This document shows, in pieces, positions 9,515 to 17,932 of a stretch of DNA of 34,933 nucleotides. The notes under the pieces were generated by a model that was not told the origin of the DNA, ran no database searches, and worked only from the letters and a program-made list of their open reading frames with translations. Position 1 is the first letter of the stretch; the number at the start of each line of letters is the position of its first letter. Source of the DNA: Rhodococcus sp. JCM 9791 (GTDB lineage Bacteria > Actinomycetota > Actinomycetes > Mycobacteriales > Mycobacteriaceae); contig BBEG01000015.1 in the NCBI GenBank assembly GCA_001312645.1, forward strand, positions 1 to 34,933. The letters run 5' to 3'. The position numbers and the translations under genes are program-made.

Positions 9515-10351
9515 ATGGCCTACACCGTCACCGAGATCGGCCCCACAACGGGCGTCGAGATCAGCGGCTTGTCCGGGGCCGAACTCGTGGATCAGGATGT
9601 CGCCGATGTCGCGTTGGATGCACTGAACCGACGAGGCGTGGTGATCTTCAGGGAAGCGAACCTGTCCGAGGACGACCTGGTTGCGTTCAGTCGCCTGTTG
9701 GGTAAGGTTGCGCAACTTCCGCTGGGCGGCGATTCGAAGCATCCGGAGATCCAGAAGGTCACCCGCGATGCATCGCAGAGCAAACTCGCCGCCTACCGCG
9801 AGGGCACCTTCTTCTGGCACATCGACGGCACCACCGCCGAGGTGCCCGACAAGGCGACGGTGCTCATGGCCCGTCAGGTGTCCGACGACGACAGCGGTGA
9901 CACCGAGTTCGCGAACACGTATGCCGCCTACGAGGAACTGCCGGCGGCCGACAGGGCAGAACTCGACGCGCTGCGTGTCGTGCACAGCTTCGCAGCCTCG
10001 CAGCTGCTGGTATATCCGGATCCCGACCCGAAGGAGCGAGCGGCGTGGGATCGCAATCCGTCGCGCGAACATCCGCTGGTGTGGACCCGGGGTTCCGGCA
10101 GGAAGTCGATGGTGCTGGGATCCACGGCCGAGCAGATCGTCGGTAAGTCCGAGGACGAGAGCAAGACGCTGCTGAACCGGTTGCTGGAATGGTCGACGCA
10201 GGATCGCTTCACACTCCGCCACCAGTGGCGGGTGGGTGACCTCGTCATCTGGGACAACACCGGAATGCTGCATCGGGCCTGCCCCTACGGCGAACAGTCC
10301 GCGCGTCTGATGCTCCGCACGTCGCTCGTCGGTGAGGAGGTCGTGCAATGA
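9515..10351 (+). CDS. TauD/TfdA-family Fe(II)/2-oxoglutarate-dependent dioxygenase
   Basis: This intact 278-aa enzyme couples 2-oxoglutarate decarboxylation to hydroxylation of a substrate. The iron facial triad is His102-x-Asp104 (FFWHIDGTT) and distal His253 (DNTGMLHRACPY); Arg264 or Arg268 (ARLMLRTSL) would bind the 2-oxoglutarate carboxylate. ATG 9515 is chosen over an upstream frame extension that overlaps the previous gene. Family members hydroxylate sulfonates, aryloxyacids, carnitine-like acids and others, often causing loss of a substituent. A second oxygenase in one operon implies a substrate with at least two sites to attack. It overlaps the next SDR by ATGA. Confidence 0.93.
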   Translation: MAYTVTEIGPTTGVEISGLSGAELVDQDVADVALDALNRRGVVIFREANLSEDDLVAFSRLLGKVAQLPLGGDSKHPEIQKVTRDASQSKLAAYREGTFFWHIDGTTAEVPDKATVLMARQVSDDDSGDTEFANTYAAYEELPAADRAELDALRVVHSFAASQLLVYPDPDPKERAAWDRNPSREHPLVWTRGSGRKSMVLGSTAEQIVGKSEDESKTLLNRLLEWSTQDRFTLRHQWRVGDLVIWDNTGMLHRACPYGEQSARLMLRTSLVGEEVVQ

Positions 10352-11100
10352 CCGCGAAGGTTGCACTGGTGACGGGTGGCGGTTCGGGCATCGGCCGGGC
10401 CATCTCCCATCGGCTCGCCTCCGACGGGTATGCGGTGGCCGTGCTCGACCTGAACGCCGCATCGGCGAAGACGGTGACCGAGGAGATCCTCGAAAAGGGG
10501 CATACTGCAGTAGCATTCGGTGAAGTGGATGTGTCGGACCGATCGCGGGTGGACGCCGCCGTCGAAAGCGTGCGGGAAAGCCTCGGCGCGGTATCGGTTC
10601 TCGTGAACAATGCCGGCATCACCGGATTCAAGAAGTTCGGTCACATCACCGACGAGGTGTGGGAGCGCACCCTCGCGATCAACCTGTCGGGACCGTTCTA
10701 CGCGTGCCAGGCCGTGGTACCCGACATGGTGAAGGCGGGCTGGGGGAGGATCGTGAACATTTCGTCCTCCAGCGCCCAAGGCGGTCAGCAGTTCATGACC
10801 CATTACGTGGCGTCGAAGGCCGGGCTCGTGGGTTTCACGAAGTCGTTGGCTCTGGAGCTCGGTCCGGAGGGCATCACCGTCAACACGATCCCGCCTGGTT
10901 TCGTGGACACCCCGATGCTGCGCGGGTCGGAGAAGGACGGTCTTCTCGGCGGCAGTGTCGACGAACACGCCGACCGCACACCGGTCCGGCGTGCCGGGAG
11001 GCCTGAGGATATCGCAGCGGCGTGTTCGTTCCTGTGCTCGGAGGAGGCCGGGTACATCACGGGCCAGGTCATCGGCGTGAACGGTGGGCGCAACACCTGA
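10348..11100 (+). CDS. Short-chain dehydrogenase/reductase (FabG-like)
   Basis: This intact 250-aa classical SDR has TGGGSGIGRA near the N-terminus, an Asp at the end of the second strand (VLDLN, favouring NAD), NNAGITG, the ISSSSAQ serine strand, catalytic YVASK and a C-terminal ITGQVIGVNGGRNT. It is the last gene of the operon and is coupled to the dioxygenase by an ATGA overlap. A strong hairpin at 11146-11191 follows. It differs clearly from the SDR at 3974, so the pathway probably has two alcohol oxidation steps. A role in 3-hydroxyacyl-CoA oxidation is also possible. Confidence 0.93.
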   Translation: MTAKVALVTGGGSGIGRAISHRLASDGYAVAVLDLNAASAKTVTEEILEKGHTAVAFGEVDVSDRSRVDAAVESVRESLGAVSVLVNNAGITGFKKFGHITDEVWERTLAINLSGPFYACQAVVPDMVKAGWGRIVNISSSSAQGGQQFMTHYVASKAGLVGFTKSLALELGPEGITVNTIPPGFVDTPMLRGSEKDGLLGGSVDEHADRTPVRRAGRPEDIAAACSFLCSEEAGYITGQVIGVNGGRNT

Positions 11101-11145
11101 CCTGAGAATCGGTAGTTGCTGTCGCACAGCATGCTTCCCGCGGCG

Positions 11146-11191
11146 ATCCCAGTCATCCGCGTCTGCAGTCGCAGGCGCGGATGACTGGGAT
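11146..11191. terminator. Long perfect hairpin between convergent genes
   Basis: Sixteen bases (ATCCCAGTCATCCGCG) pair perfectly with 11176-11191. Inside, CTGC/GCAG pair around an AGTC tetraloop, with only a T-G wobble between the two stems, giving about 21 paired positions. It sits between the end of the catabolic operon (11100) and the convergent minus-strand gene (11213). There is no T-run, as is common in actinobacteria. It should stop transcription from both sides. Confidence 0.75.
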
Positions 11192-11212
11192 GTGCGCGGG
11201 AAGAGGGATAGG

Positions 11213-11542
11213 CTACGTGTCGACGTCGATGGCCTGAAGCTGTCGTACCCAATCGAACTCCGCTTCGAGAAAGGCTTCGCCGCCGGAGGCGAAGGCGTCG
11301 CGGAGTTGGGTGAGGGCTTCGATGAACTGTTGGATCCGTTCTCTCGCGGACTCGGGGGTGCCCGCAGCTTTCCTGTTGTAACCCGCCGCGAGCTGCTTGG
11401 CGGATTCGAAGTCGCCGAAGCCTTCAGTGATCTGGAGTCTGTCCGTGGTCTTCAACGCCCGCTCGAGTTCGGTGAGTGCGGTGTTGCAGATCGCCACGAT
11501 CTCGTCGATGACGGGTGGCTCGAGTCTTACGAAATCCGACAT
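11213..11542 (-). CDS. Small helical protein, ESX/WXG100-like in size, partner of a DUF3558 lipoprotein
   Basis: This 109-aa protein starts MSDFVRLEPPVIDEIVAICN. The ATG at 11542 has a good GGAGG just upstream and is preferred over a longer frame. Heptad-like helices continue through RERIQQFIEALTQLRDAFAS. There is no signal peptide and no clear WXG turn, though a GFGDFESAKQL segment lies in the middle. Size, helicity and pairing with a DUF3558 lipoprotein resemble ESX-type small proteins, but I cannot assign a family. It lies 23 bases downstream of the lipoprotein gene. A decayed second copy of its C-terminus lies at 12241-12375. Confidence 0.7.
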   Translation of the reverse strand: MSDFVRLEPPVIDEIVAICNTALTELERALKTTDRLQITEGFGDFESAKQLAAGYNRKAAGTPESARERIQQFIEALTQLRDAFASGGEAFLEAEFDWVRQLQAIDVDT

Positions 11543-11565
11543 ACTTACCTCCGTGGTGGGGCTCG

Positions 11566-12159
11566 TCAGTGACTGATGAACGGCTCGACCGAAGACACAA
11601 AGTCTTCCAGCCCTGTACACCACTCGCTTTGAGCGGAGGGCCCCGGATGGTCCTTGTAGTGGAGTCTGCTGAAAATGACAATCCCGAAGTCAGTTTGAAG
11701 GATGTAGCGGCACGTATCGGTGGTGTTCGGATCGATTTCGACGAGGGCCGGCCGGTTGTTGATTGACGTGAGGGTGGCGACGTTGCCGTTCTTCAGAAGT
11801 TCTTCTTCGAGAGTGACGTTGCCCGCCATGACGTTGAGCCCGTAGCCGCGCCTGACCCCGGGGACTGGGTCGTCTTTCTCGTACGTGCATCCGAGAAACG
11901 TGTACGACCCCATCGGCATGTCCGCGAATTCTTTGTGCGCCGCGTCGTATCCGGCCGCGGTCATCACGTCGTCGGGGAGGTCGAGGCACGGGTCGAAGGT
12001 GATGTCGGGGCGGCCCGAGTCGTCGACGATGCGCGGGGTTCGGGTCGTAGGGGCGGCGGCCTCGGTGGTGGTGTCGACCTCTGTTGCCGGCGTTGGTCCG
12101 CAGGCCGACACAACCGCGACCACCGCAGCACCCAGCGCTGCATGCCTCCACCCGCCCAC
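11566..12159 (-). CDS. DUF3558-family lipoprotein
   Basis: This intact 197-aa protein has a short N-terminal signal (MGGWRHAALGAAVVAVVSAC) ending in a lipobox at about Cys20. A Thr/Ala-rich linker with TTRTPRIVDD follows, then a globular part with the DUF3558 pattern: ITFDPCLDLPDDVMTAAGYD, FLGCTYEKDD, DTCRYILQTDFGIVIFSRL and a C-terminal TGLEDFVSSVEPF. The paired cysteines probably form disulfides outside the membrane. DUF3558 proteins are actinobacterial lipoproteins of largely unknown function. It is probably cotranscribed with the small helical gene downstream. Confidence 0.88.
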   Translation of the reverse strand: MGGWRHAALGAAVVAVVSACGPTPATEVDTTTEAAAPTTRTPRIVDDSGRPDITFDPCLDLPDDVMTAAGYDAAHKEFADMPMGSYTFLGCTYEKDDPVPGVRRGYGLNVMAGNVTLEEELLKNGNVATLTSINNRPALVEIDPNTTDTCRYILQTDFGIVIFSRLHYKDHPGPSAQSEWCTGLEDFVSSVEPFISH

Positions 12160-12240
12160 GCGACCCCCCGATTCGCTGAAAATCGGTTCGACGCTAGCAC
12201 AACCGGTCCCACCATGATTCCCGTGCGGAAAGGGCGATGG

Positions 12241-12375
12241 CTACGTGTCGGCGTCGGAGTTGATGGTCTGGAGTTGCCGCGTCCAATAGAATTCGGCTTC
12301 GAGGAGGCTTCGCCGCCGGAAGCGAACGCGTCGCGGAGCTGGGTGAGGCTTCGATGAACCTGGTCGATGGATGCT
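12241..12375 (-). pseudogene. Remnant of a second copy of the 11213-11542 gene
   Basis: The complement encodes LTQLRDAFASGGEA and then, one frame over, LEAEFYWTRQLQTINSDADT followed by a stop. This matches the C-terminus of the intact gene (EAFLEAEFDWVRQLQAIDVDT) closely. The first 70 or so residues are missing and there is an internal frameshift. The bases after the stop also match those beside the intact gene (GGCTACGTGTCG), so this is a duplicated DNA segment rather than chance similarity. Confidence 0.8.
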
Positions 12376-12379
12376 TCAT

Positions 12380-12710
12380 TCAAGCGTCGAGTAGCGGTTC
12401 GATTGCCGCGACGAAATCGTCCAGTCCCGCCCACCCCTCACCTTGCGGGACCGGGCCCGTATGGTCCTTGTGATAGGGGCGATTGAAGAAGACGACACCG
12501 AAATCGGTCGCGAGTACATATGTGCACTCGTCGTCGCCGAAGGTGATGTCGGGGCGGCCGAGTCGTCGACGATGCGTGGGGTGCGGGTCGTCGAGGCGGG
12601 GGCCTCGGTGGTGTCGTCGACCCCTGGTGCCGGCGCTGGTCCGCAGAACGACGCAACCGCGACCACCGCAGCACGCCCCCACCTGCCCACGCGACCCCCG
12701 ATCCGCCGAA
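12380..12710 (-). pseudogene. Internally deleted second copy of the DUF3558 lipoprotein gene
   Basis: In two frames the complement gives a signal-like AAVVAVASFCG, then STTRTPRIVDDS, then GRPDITFGDDECTYVLATDF, GVVFFNRPYHKDHTGP and GLDDFVAAIEPLLDA. Compared with the intact gene at 11566-12159, about 90 residues are missing between DITF and the C-Y-(V/I)-L segment, including the FLGC cysteine region. There is also a frameshift in the linker. Loss of the core makes this a true pseudogene, unlike the single-base breaks elsewhere. The sequence just upstream (AAAATCGGTTCGACGC) also matches that of the intact copy. Confidence 0.82.
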
Positions 12711-12760
12711 AAATCGGTTCGACGCCGACACTGCGGGCAGGAGGTGTCCGCAGTGGTGGT

Positions 12761-13748
12761 TCAGGACGGGAGTGTGAGGAACTGCATCGGGTCGCTCTTC
12801 TCGAAGTGGCCCGACACCTCACCGGCAAGGCCACCTTGTAGTGCGGTGTCGCTGAGAAGATCCAGCTTGCCCGCCCGCGCACCCTCGCTGAAGTCGAGAT
12901 CGTCCAGATCGACCACACGATGTTGGGTCGGGTGGTCGACTCGAACACGTATCGCTTGTTGGTCAGATCGGCAACGGTCTGCCAGATCGTCTGCGAAACA
13001 TAGGGTTTTCCTGGAGCCGGTGTTCGGAATGGCTGCGCTGCATTGCGCATGACGCTGAGGATTCCTGCGACGGCCTCGACCGGGTTCTCCGGATCCGGTA
13101 GGCGGCCGACGTAATGTGCGGCGCGGGCAAACCTGTCGGATGCAGAATCGGTGCCGGGGATCGGCTTGTCACCCCCGAAACCCTCGATCTGCCTCAGCAA
13201 GTCGATCTGTTTGTCGTAGGTGGGGGAGTTGGTCATGACGACGTGGTCGCGGCTGTGCCAGATCACGGCCTTGCCATCGAGGTACTCGATGACCGCAGAG
13301 TCTCCGGTCGCGTCGTCCAGGGCCAAGTGCACTGCCGGGACTTCACCGGTAGCTGGGTCGCCCAGCGGCACTACCTGTACGCCTGTGCGGTCGATCCACG
13401 ACACTGCCTCGTCGACTGTCGCGAAGTTGTCGAGGAAATACTGCATCCAGACGGCCATGCTGAGTCCGGGTTTGCTGTTGTCATATGTGCCGTAAGTGGA
13501 TTCGGTGAGCCAGAGGATGTGCCCTGCCAAACCCTCCTCGTTCATACCATCGACGGTCATCATGTCGTAGGCTCCCGCCACGACGCTGCCGTACTTCGCC
13601 CTCCAGGCCAGGTTTCCTCCGACACCGTCGTTGCGTTCGACACCGCGAGGAAGCGACCACAGGTTCGTCCCGGTATCGCGTGGTAGTCCATGTTGCGGCC
13701 GACAAGCACACCACCGGAGGGTTCGTTCCAGACGACTCGAGTGCACAT
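12761..13748 (-). CDS. Choloylglycine hydrolase / penicillin V acylase-type Ntn amidase (two frameshifts)
   Basis: These enzymes hydrolyse linear amides (bile-salt conjugates, penicillin V, acyl-homoserine lactones or N-acylethanolamines) with an N-terminal Cys nucleophile. ATG 13748 encodes Met-Cys-Thr-Arg, so removing Met exposes Cys as catalysis requires. GRNMDYH follows, as in the family's RxMD motif, then GTNLWSLPRGVER, VDGMNEEGLAGHILWL and VMTNSPTYDKQI, typical of this fold. Breaks near 13668 and 12915 are repaired by one G each, giving 329 aa. No signal peptide is seen, so the product is probably cytoplasmic. It lies upstream of the DUF3558 pseudogene on the same strand. Confidence 0.88.
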
Positions 13749-13994
13749 TCTTTTGCCTTTCCAGGACGAGTACGGTTCCCGAGGCTGCGGTATGTCGATG
13801 ACGTGTCCAGCGCGCATTTCTCGGCAATGGTGTATTCAGGTGTCGTGTTGAAACAGTGGGTTCTGCACTATCGTCCCGTGGCGAATAGAAACTCCTTCTC
13901 GAATGGTCTCCCAGAGTTTTCTATCACTCTTCTCCTGCGGATGAACCGTCTCGGTCGCGGGGGAGGGTTAGATCGAGGGGTGAATTTCAGCGCG

Positions 13995-14841
13995 TCATCG
14001 GTCGCTGGGCGACGTTGTCGGCACGGAGGGGGGTCGATGTCGGCGTCACCGAAGAGCCGCCGTGGAATGCGACTCCACAACGTCTGTCCGGTGGCAGGCT
14101 CGGTCGCGGCGGTTTCCGGTGGGCCGTCGTCGTGAGGGTCGGTGGTCACGCTGTGCCCTCGCGAGAACTCTCGGTGTCGTTGTTCTCCGGCACGCGGGCG
14201 ATGCCGGCCCGAGCGAAGGCGCTGATGATGCGTCGGCGCAGGTCGCGACCGACTTCGAACTGTTTGCCCGGAAGGGTGCGCGCGACCATACGTACTGTCA
14301 CCTTGTCGAGCTGGAGGCGGGTGCCTCCCATGGGGGACGGTTCGTCGAACAGCAACTTGTTCATCCGGCCATCGAGGAACGTTGCTGCCCGGCCTCTCGC
14401 AGGATGTCGTTGATCCGGCTCAGGTCCGCTCCGAGGGGCACGGGCACGTCCGCCACCGCGCGTGCCAGTCCTTCGACAGGTTGGTTGCCTTCATGATCTG
14501 GCCGTTGGGGACGGTCACCATCTCCCGTCGTTCGACCGCAGCTGGGTGGCCCGCAGGCTAACGTCCTCGACAGTGCCTCGGTGGTGTTGGCTCCGGTGAG
14601 TGTGAGGGTGACGGTGTCGCCGAACGCGTACTGGTTCTCCGCAATGATGAAGACTCCGGCGAGGAGGTCTTGCACGAGGCGCTGCGCACCGAAATCGATC
14701 GCCGTGGCCGGCGCGACGATGCCCGTGACCGGTAGCCCGAGGTTCCGCAAGACGCTCACGAACGCGATCGTGCAGATCGCACGCGATCCAGGCGACGACC
14801 TGGGCGACGGAGTGCCGATGCTCGAGTGTCTCCGAGCGCAC
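13995..14841 (-). CDS. MscS-family mechanosensitive channel, truncated and multiply frameshifted
   Basis: Pieces in several frames assemble into an MscS core: HRHSVAQVVAWI, FVSVLRNLGLPVTGIVAPAT (transmembrane pore region), FGAQRLVQDLLAGVFIIAEN, then GTVEDVSLRATQLRS, VTVPNGQIMKATNLSKDW, VPLGADLSRINDILREAG and VRMVARTLPGKQFEVGRDLR. At least five shifts are needed (about 14780, 14570, 14535, 14380, 14150). Another G near 14150 would fuse the tail TTDPHDDGPPETAATEP, giving a stop near 13995. The first transmembrane helices expected of MscS are not found upstream of 14841. The gene may be a real remnant with a lost 5' end; sequence errors alone would not explain that. Confidence 0.65.
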
Positions 14842-15270
14842 GCGAGGTCATCCGTCCATATCGGTGGCTCCCCTTCGAGCGCTCGCAGCACCGTCGATTC
14901 TTGTGCCCTGTTCGACACCGTCAACTCCCTGGGTGCACATCGGGACGAAATCCGGAATGTGCGCACGTGCTTGTGCGACACGACGAGATTGGTGTTGGAG
15001 GTGGCTGGTCGTGCCGTGGATTCGACGCTGGCAGAGGCCACGTACAAGCGGAGGTTTCGTCGAGTTCAGTATTCCGCCGACACCGGAGTTTGTTGTGATA
15101 GATTGCGAATCGTTCCAGTATCCGTTGCGCATCTGGTTTCCGTCCGGAATTCCGGATCTCGATTTGTTGGTGTATCCGACGCCCTTCGATAACCGCCGAC
15201 TGTACGAGCTGCGGTAATCATCCGACCGGCGGAGACGGCGAAGTCCCGGCAGGTCCACAAGGAGGTACGC
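14842..15270. other. Spacer between mscS remnant and fatty-acid operon
   Basis: About 430 bases without a credible gene. Open frames exist on both strands but lack normal codon bias. The base composition is lower in GC than its neighbours near 15060-15180. It contains a 14-bp perfect palindrome, TCCGGAATTCCGGA, at 15143-15156, about 115 bases before the dehydrogenase start. It probably holds the promoter of the 15271-17909 operon. Confidence 0.5.
15143..15156. promoter_or_regulatory. 14-bp palindrome upstream of the oleate hydratase operon
   Basis: TCCGGAATTCCGGA is a perfect inverted repeat upstream of the 15271 start. Location and symmetry suggest a regulator-binding site. A single copy was noticed and no adjacent regulator gene is present, so the evidence is weak. 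Confidence 0.35.
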
Positions 15271-16125
15271 ATGAGTGAAATTCGAAAAGTCACTGTACTC
15301 GGTGCCGGCGTTCTGGGGTCCCAGATAGCGTTCCAGTCGGCATACAAGGGATTCGACATCACCTCCTACGACATCAGCAATGAAGCGCTCGACGGCGCAC
15401 GGGAGCGGTTTGCCGGATTGGGTGAGACGTACAAGCGGGACGTCGCAGGTGCCACCGAGGACGCTGTTCGGGAAGCGCGCGAAAGACTCACACTGACAAC
15501 GGATCTAGAAGAATCAGTGGCGAACGCCGACCTTGTTGTCGAAGCGGTTCCGGAGATCCTGTCACTCAAGCAGGAGATCTACGGGAAGATCGGGGCTGCA
15601 GCGCCGTCGAAGACCATCTTCGCGACCAATTCGTCGACGCTACTCCCGAGCGACCTGAAGGAGTCCACCGGGCGCCCCGATCGGTTTCTCGCGCTGCACT
15701 TCGCGAACCAGGTCTGGCAATTCAACACAGCCGAGATCATGGGCACTCCCGATACGGACCCGGCAGTGTTCGCAGCAGTGGTCGAATTCGCGACCGAGAT
15801 CGGCATGGTGCCCATCGAACTGCACAAGGAGAAGGCCGGGTACGTCCTGAACTCGCTCCTCGTGCCCTTCCTCTCTTCGGCTGCGCAGCTTGCTGCCGGC
15901 GGATACGCCGACCCTGAGGCAGTGGACAAGACGTGGAAGATCGCGACGGGCGCGCCGATCGGACCGTTCCAGATCTACGACATCATCGGCCTCTCCACCC
16001 CGTACAACATCATGGCCAACGGCGACGATGAGCAGCAGAAACTCGCGGTGTGGCTGAAGGAGAACTACATCGACAAAGGCAAGCTCGGCCTCGCGTCGGG
16101 CGAAGGTTTCTACCGATACTCCTGA
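15271..16125 (+). CDS. 3-hydroxyacyl-CoA (3-hydroxybutyryl-CoA type) dehydrogenase
   Basis: This enzyme oxidises an L-3-hydroxyacyl-CoA to the 3-oxoacyl-CoA with NAD. The intact 284-aa protein has the Rossmann motif GAGVLGSQ near residue 10, the acidic end of strand two (SYDIS), ATNSSTLLPSDL, catalytic His in LHFANQVW (HFxNP-like, here HFANQ) and a C-terminal domain with GYVLNSLLVPFLSSA. ATG 15271 is preceded by GGAGG. The Gln replacing the usual Pro in HFANQ is also seen in some family members that act on other hydroxyacids. The downstream oleate hydratase implies a fatty-acid role; the two are spaced 18 bases apart. Confidence 0.9.
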   Translation: MSEIRKVTVLGAGVLGSQIAFQSAYKGFDITSYDISNEALDGARERFAGLGETYKRDVAGATEDAVREARERLTLTTDLEESVANADLVVEAVPEILSLKQEIYGKIGAAAPSKTIFATNSSTLLPSDLKESTGRPDRFLALHFANQVWQFNTAEIMGTPDTDPAVFAAVVEFATEIGMVPIELHKEKAGYVLNSLLVPFLSSAAQLAAGGYADPEAVDKTWKIATGAPIGPFQIYDIIGLSTPYNIMANGDDEQQKLAVWLKENYIDKGKLGLASGEGFYRYS

Positions 16126-16143
16126 GACGAGAACTGAGGCGCG

Positions 16144-17909
16144 ATGTACTACAGCAGCGGCAACTACGAGGCATTCGCCCGTCCACGCAAGCCAGAGGGT
16201 GTGGACGACAAGTCGGCGTGGTTCGTCGGCTCGGGACTGGCTTCGTTGGCGGGGGCAGCATTCATGATCCGCGACGGCAGGATGGCCGGCAACCGGATCA
16301 CGATCCTCGAACGGCTGAAGTTGCCCGGCGGTGCACTCGACGGAATCAAGGAGCCGAAGAAAGGGTTCGTCATCCGCGGTGGGCGCGAGATGGAGGATCA
16401 TTTCGAGTGTCTGTGGGATCTGTTCCGGTCCGTCCCCTCCCTCGAGGTCGACGACGCAGCGTGCTCGACGAGTTCTACTGGCTGAACAAGGATGACCCGA
16501 ACTATTCGCTTCAGCGCGTCACGGAGAAGCGTGGGCAGGACGCCCACACCGACTTCAAGTTCGATATGAGCTCGAAGGCGCAGAAGGACATCATGAAGGT
16601 GTTCCTCACGCCGCGTGAGGAGCTCGAGAACAAGCGCATCGACGAAGTATTCGGCCGCGAGTTCCTCGACAGCAACTTCTGGCTGTACTGGCGCACCATG
16701 TTCGCGTTCGAGGAATGGCACAGTGCGCTCGAGATCAAGCTGTATCTGCACCGGTTCATCCACCACATCCGTGGCCTACCGGATCTGAGCACCCTGAAAT
16801 TCACCAAGTACAACCAGTACGAGTCGCTCGTGCTGCCGCTGTACACCTGGTTGCTCGACCAGGGTGTGAACTTCCGGTTCGACACCGAGGTCACGGACAT
16901 CGATTTCGAGATCACGCCCGAGAAGAAACAGGCCACGCGTATCCACTGGATCTCCGACGGAGCCGAGGGCGGCGTCGATCTGGGTCTCGATGATCTCGTG
17001 CTCACCACCATCGGCTCGCTGACGGAGAATTCGAACAACGGCGACCACCACACACCGGCGCGCCTCGACGAGGGGCCCGCGCCGGCATGGGATCTGTGGC
17101 GTCGGATCGCAGAGAAGGATCCTGCCTTCGGTCGCCCCGACGTGTTCGGTGCGCACATCCCCGAAACCAAATGGGAGTCCGCGACCGTCACGACACTCGA
17201 CGAACGTATCCCCGAGTACATCGAGAAGATCTGTAAGCGGGATCCGTTCAGTGGACGTGTCGTCACCGGAGGCATCGTCACCGCCCGGGATTCGAAGTGG
17301 CTGATGAGCTGGACAGTGAACCGTCAGCCCCATTTCAAGCAGCAGCCCAAGGATCAGATAGTCGTGTGGGTGTATTCGCTGTTCGTCGACGTTCCGGGCG
17401 ACTATGTGAAGAAGCCGATGCAGGAGTGCACGGGCGAAGAGATCACTCAGGAATGGCTGTACCACATGGGTGTTCCGATCGGAGACATCCCGGAGCTCGC
17501 AGCGAATGCCGCGAAGACAGTGCCGGTAATGATGCCCTACGTCACCTCGTTCTTCATGCCGCGTCAGGCGGGGGACCGACCGGACGTGGTCCCGGAGGGT
17601 GCCGTCAACTTCGCTTTCCTCGGGCAGTTCGCGGAAACCACCCGCGACTGCATCTTCACCACCGAGTACTCGGTCCGCACCGGAATGGAGGCTGCATACG
17701 AGTTGCTGGGCATCGAACGTGGTGTGCCCGAGGTGTTCGGATCGACATACGACATCCGGAAGCTGCTGCAGGCAACGTACTTCCTCAACGACAAGAAGGA
17801 AGAGAACGTACCGCTGCCGAAGCTGATGCGTCGACGGCTGAGCAAGAAGCTCGACGAGAACGAGATCGGCCAATTGCTGCACGAGTACCACATCTTGACC
17901 CGAGAGTAA
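16144..17909 (+). CDS. ohyA: Oleate hydratase, FAD-dependent (one frameshift)
   Basis: This enzyme adds water across the cis-9 double bond of oleate or palmitoleate to give 10-hydroxy fatty acids; FAD has a structural role. The start [20 protein letters not shown], the FAD motif [71 protein letters not shown] and [20 protein letters not shown] match the Rhodococcus-type oleate hydratase as I recall it. One break near 16460 (GCAGCGTG, expected GCAGCGGTG) is repaired to 588 aa, slightly shorter than many bacterial members. It follows the dehydrogenase gene directly and ends 23 bases from a convergent gene. Suggested roles are detoxification of unsaturated fatty acids or entry into beta-oxidation. 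Confidence 0.95.
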
Positions 17910-17932
17910 CTGGGGCACCGCGTAGGTGGAGG

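Noticed and set aside
13868-14149. Separate small gene starting GTG at 14149 after mscS
   Set aside because: One extra G near 14150 joins it in frame to the mscS C-terminus, and its own C-terminal part looks non-coding. It is treated as the mscS tail.
14848-15258. Minus-strand frame of 136 codons and overlapping plus-strand frames ending at 15217
   Set aside because: Poor codon bias, no ribosome binding site and no recognisable domain; these look like chance open frames in a spacer.
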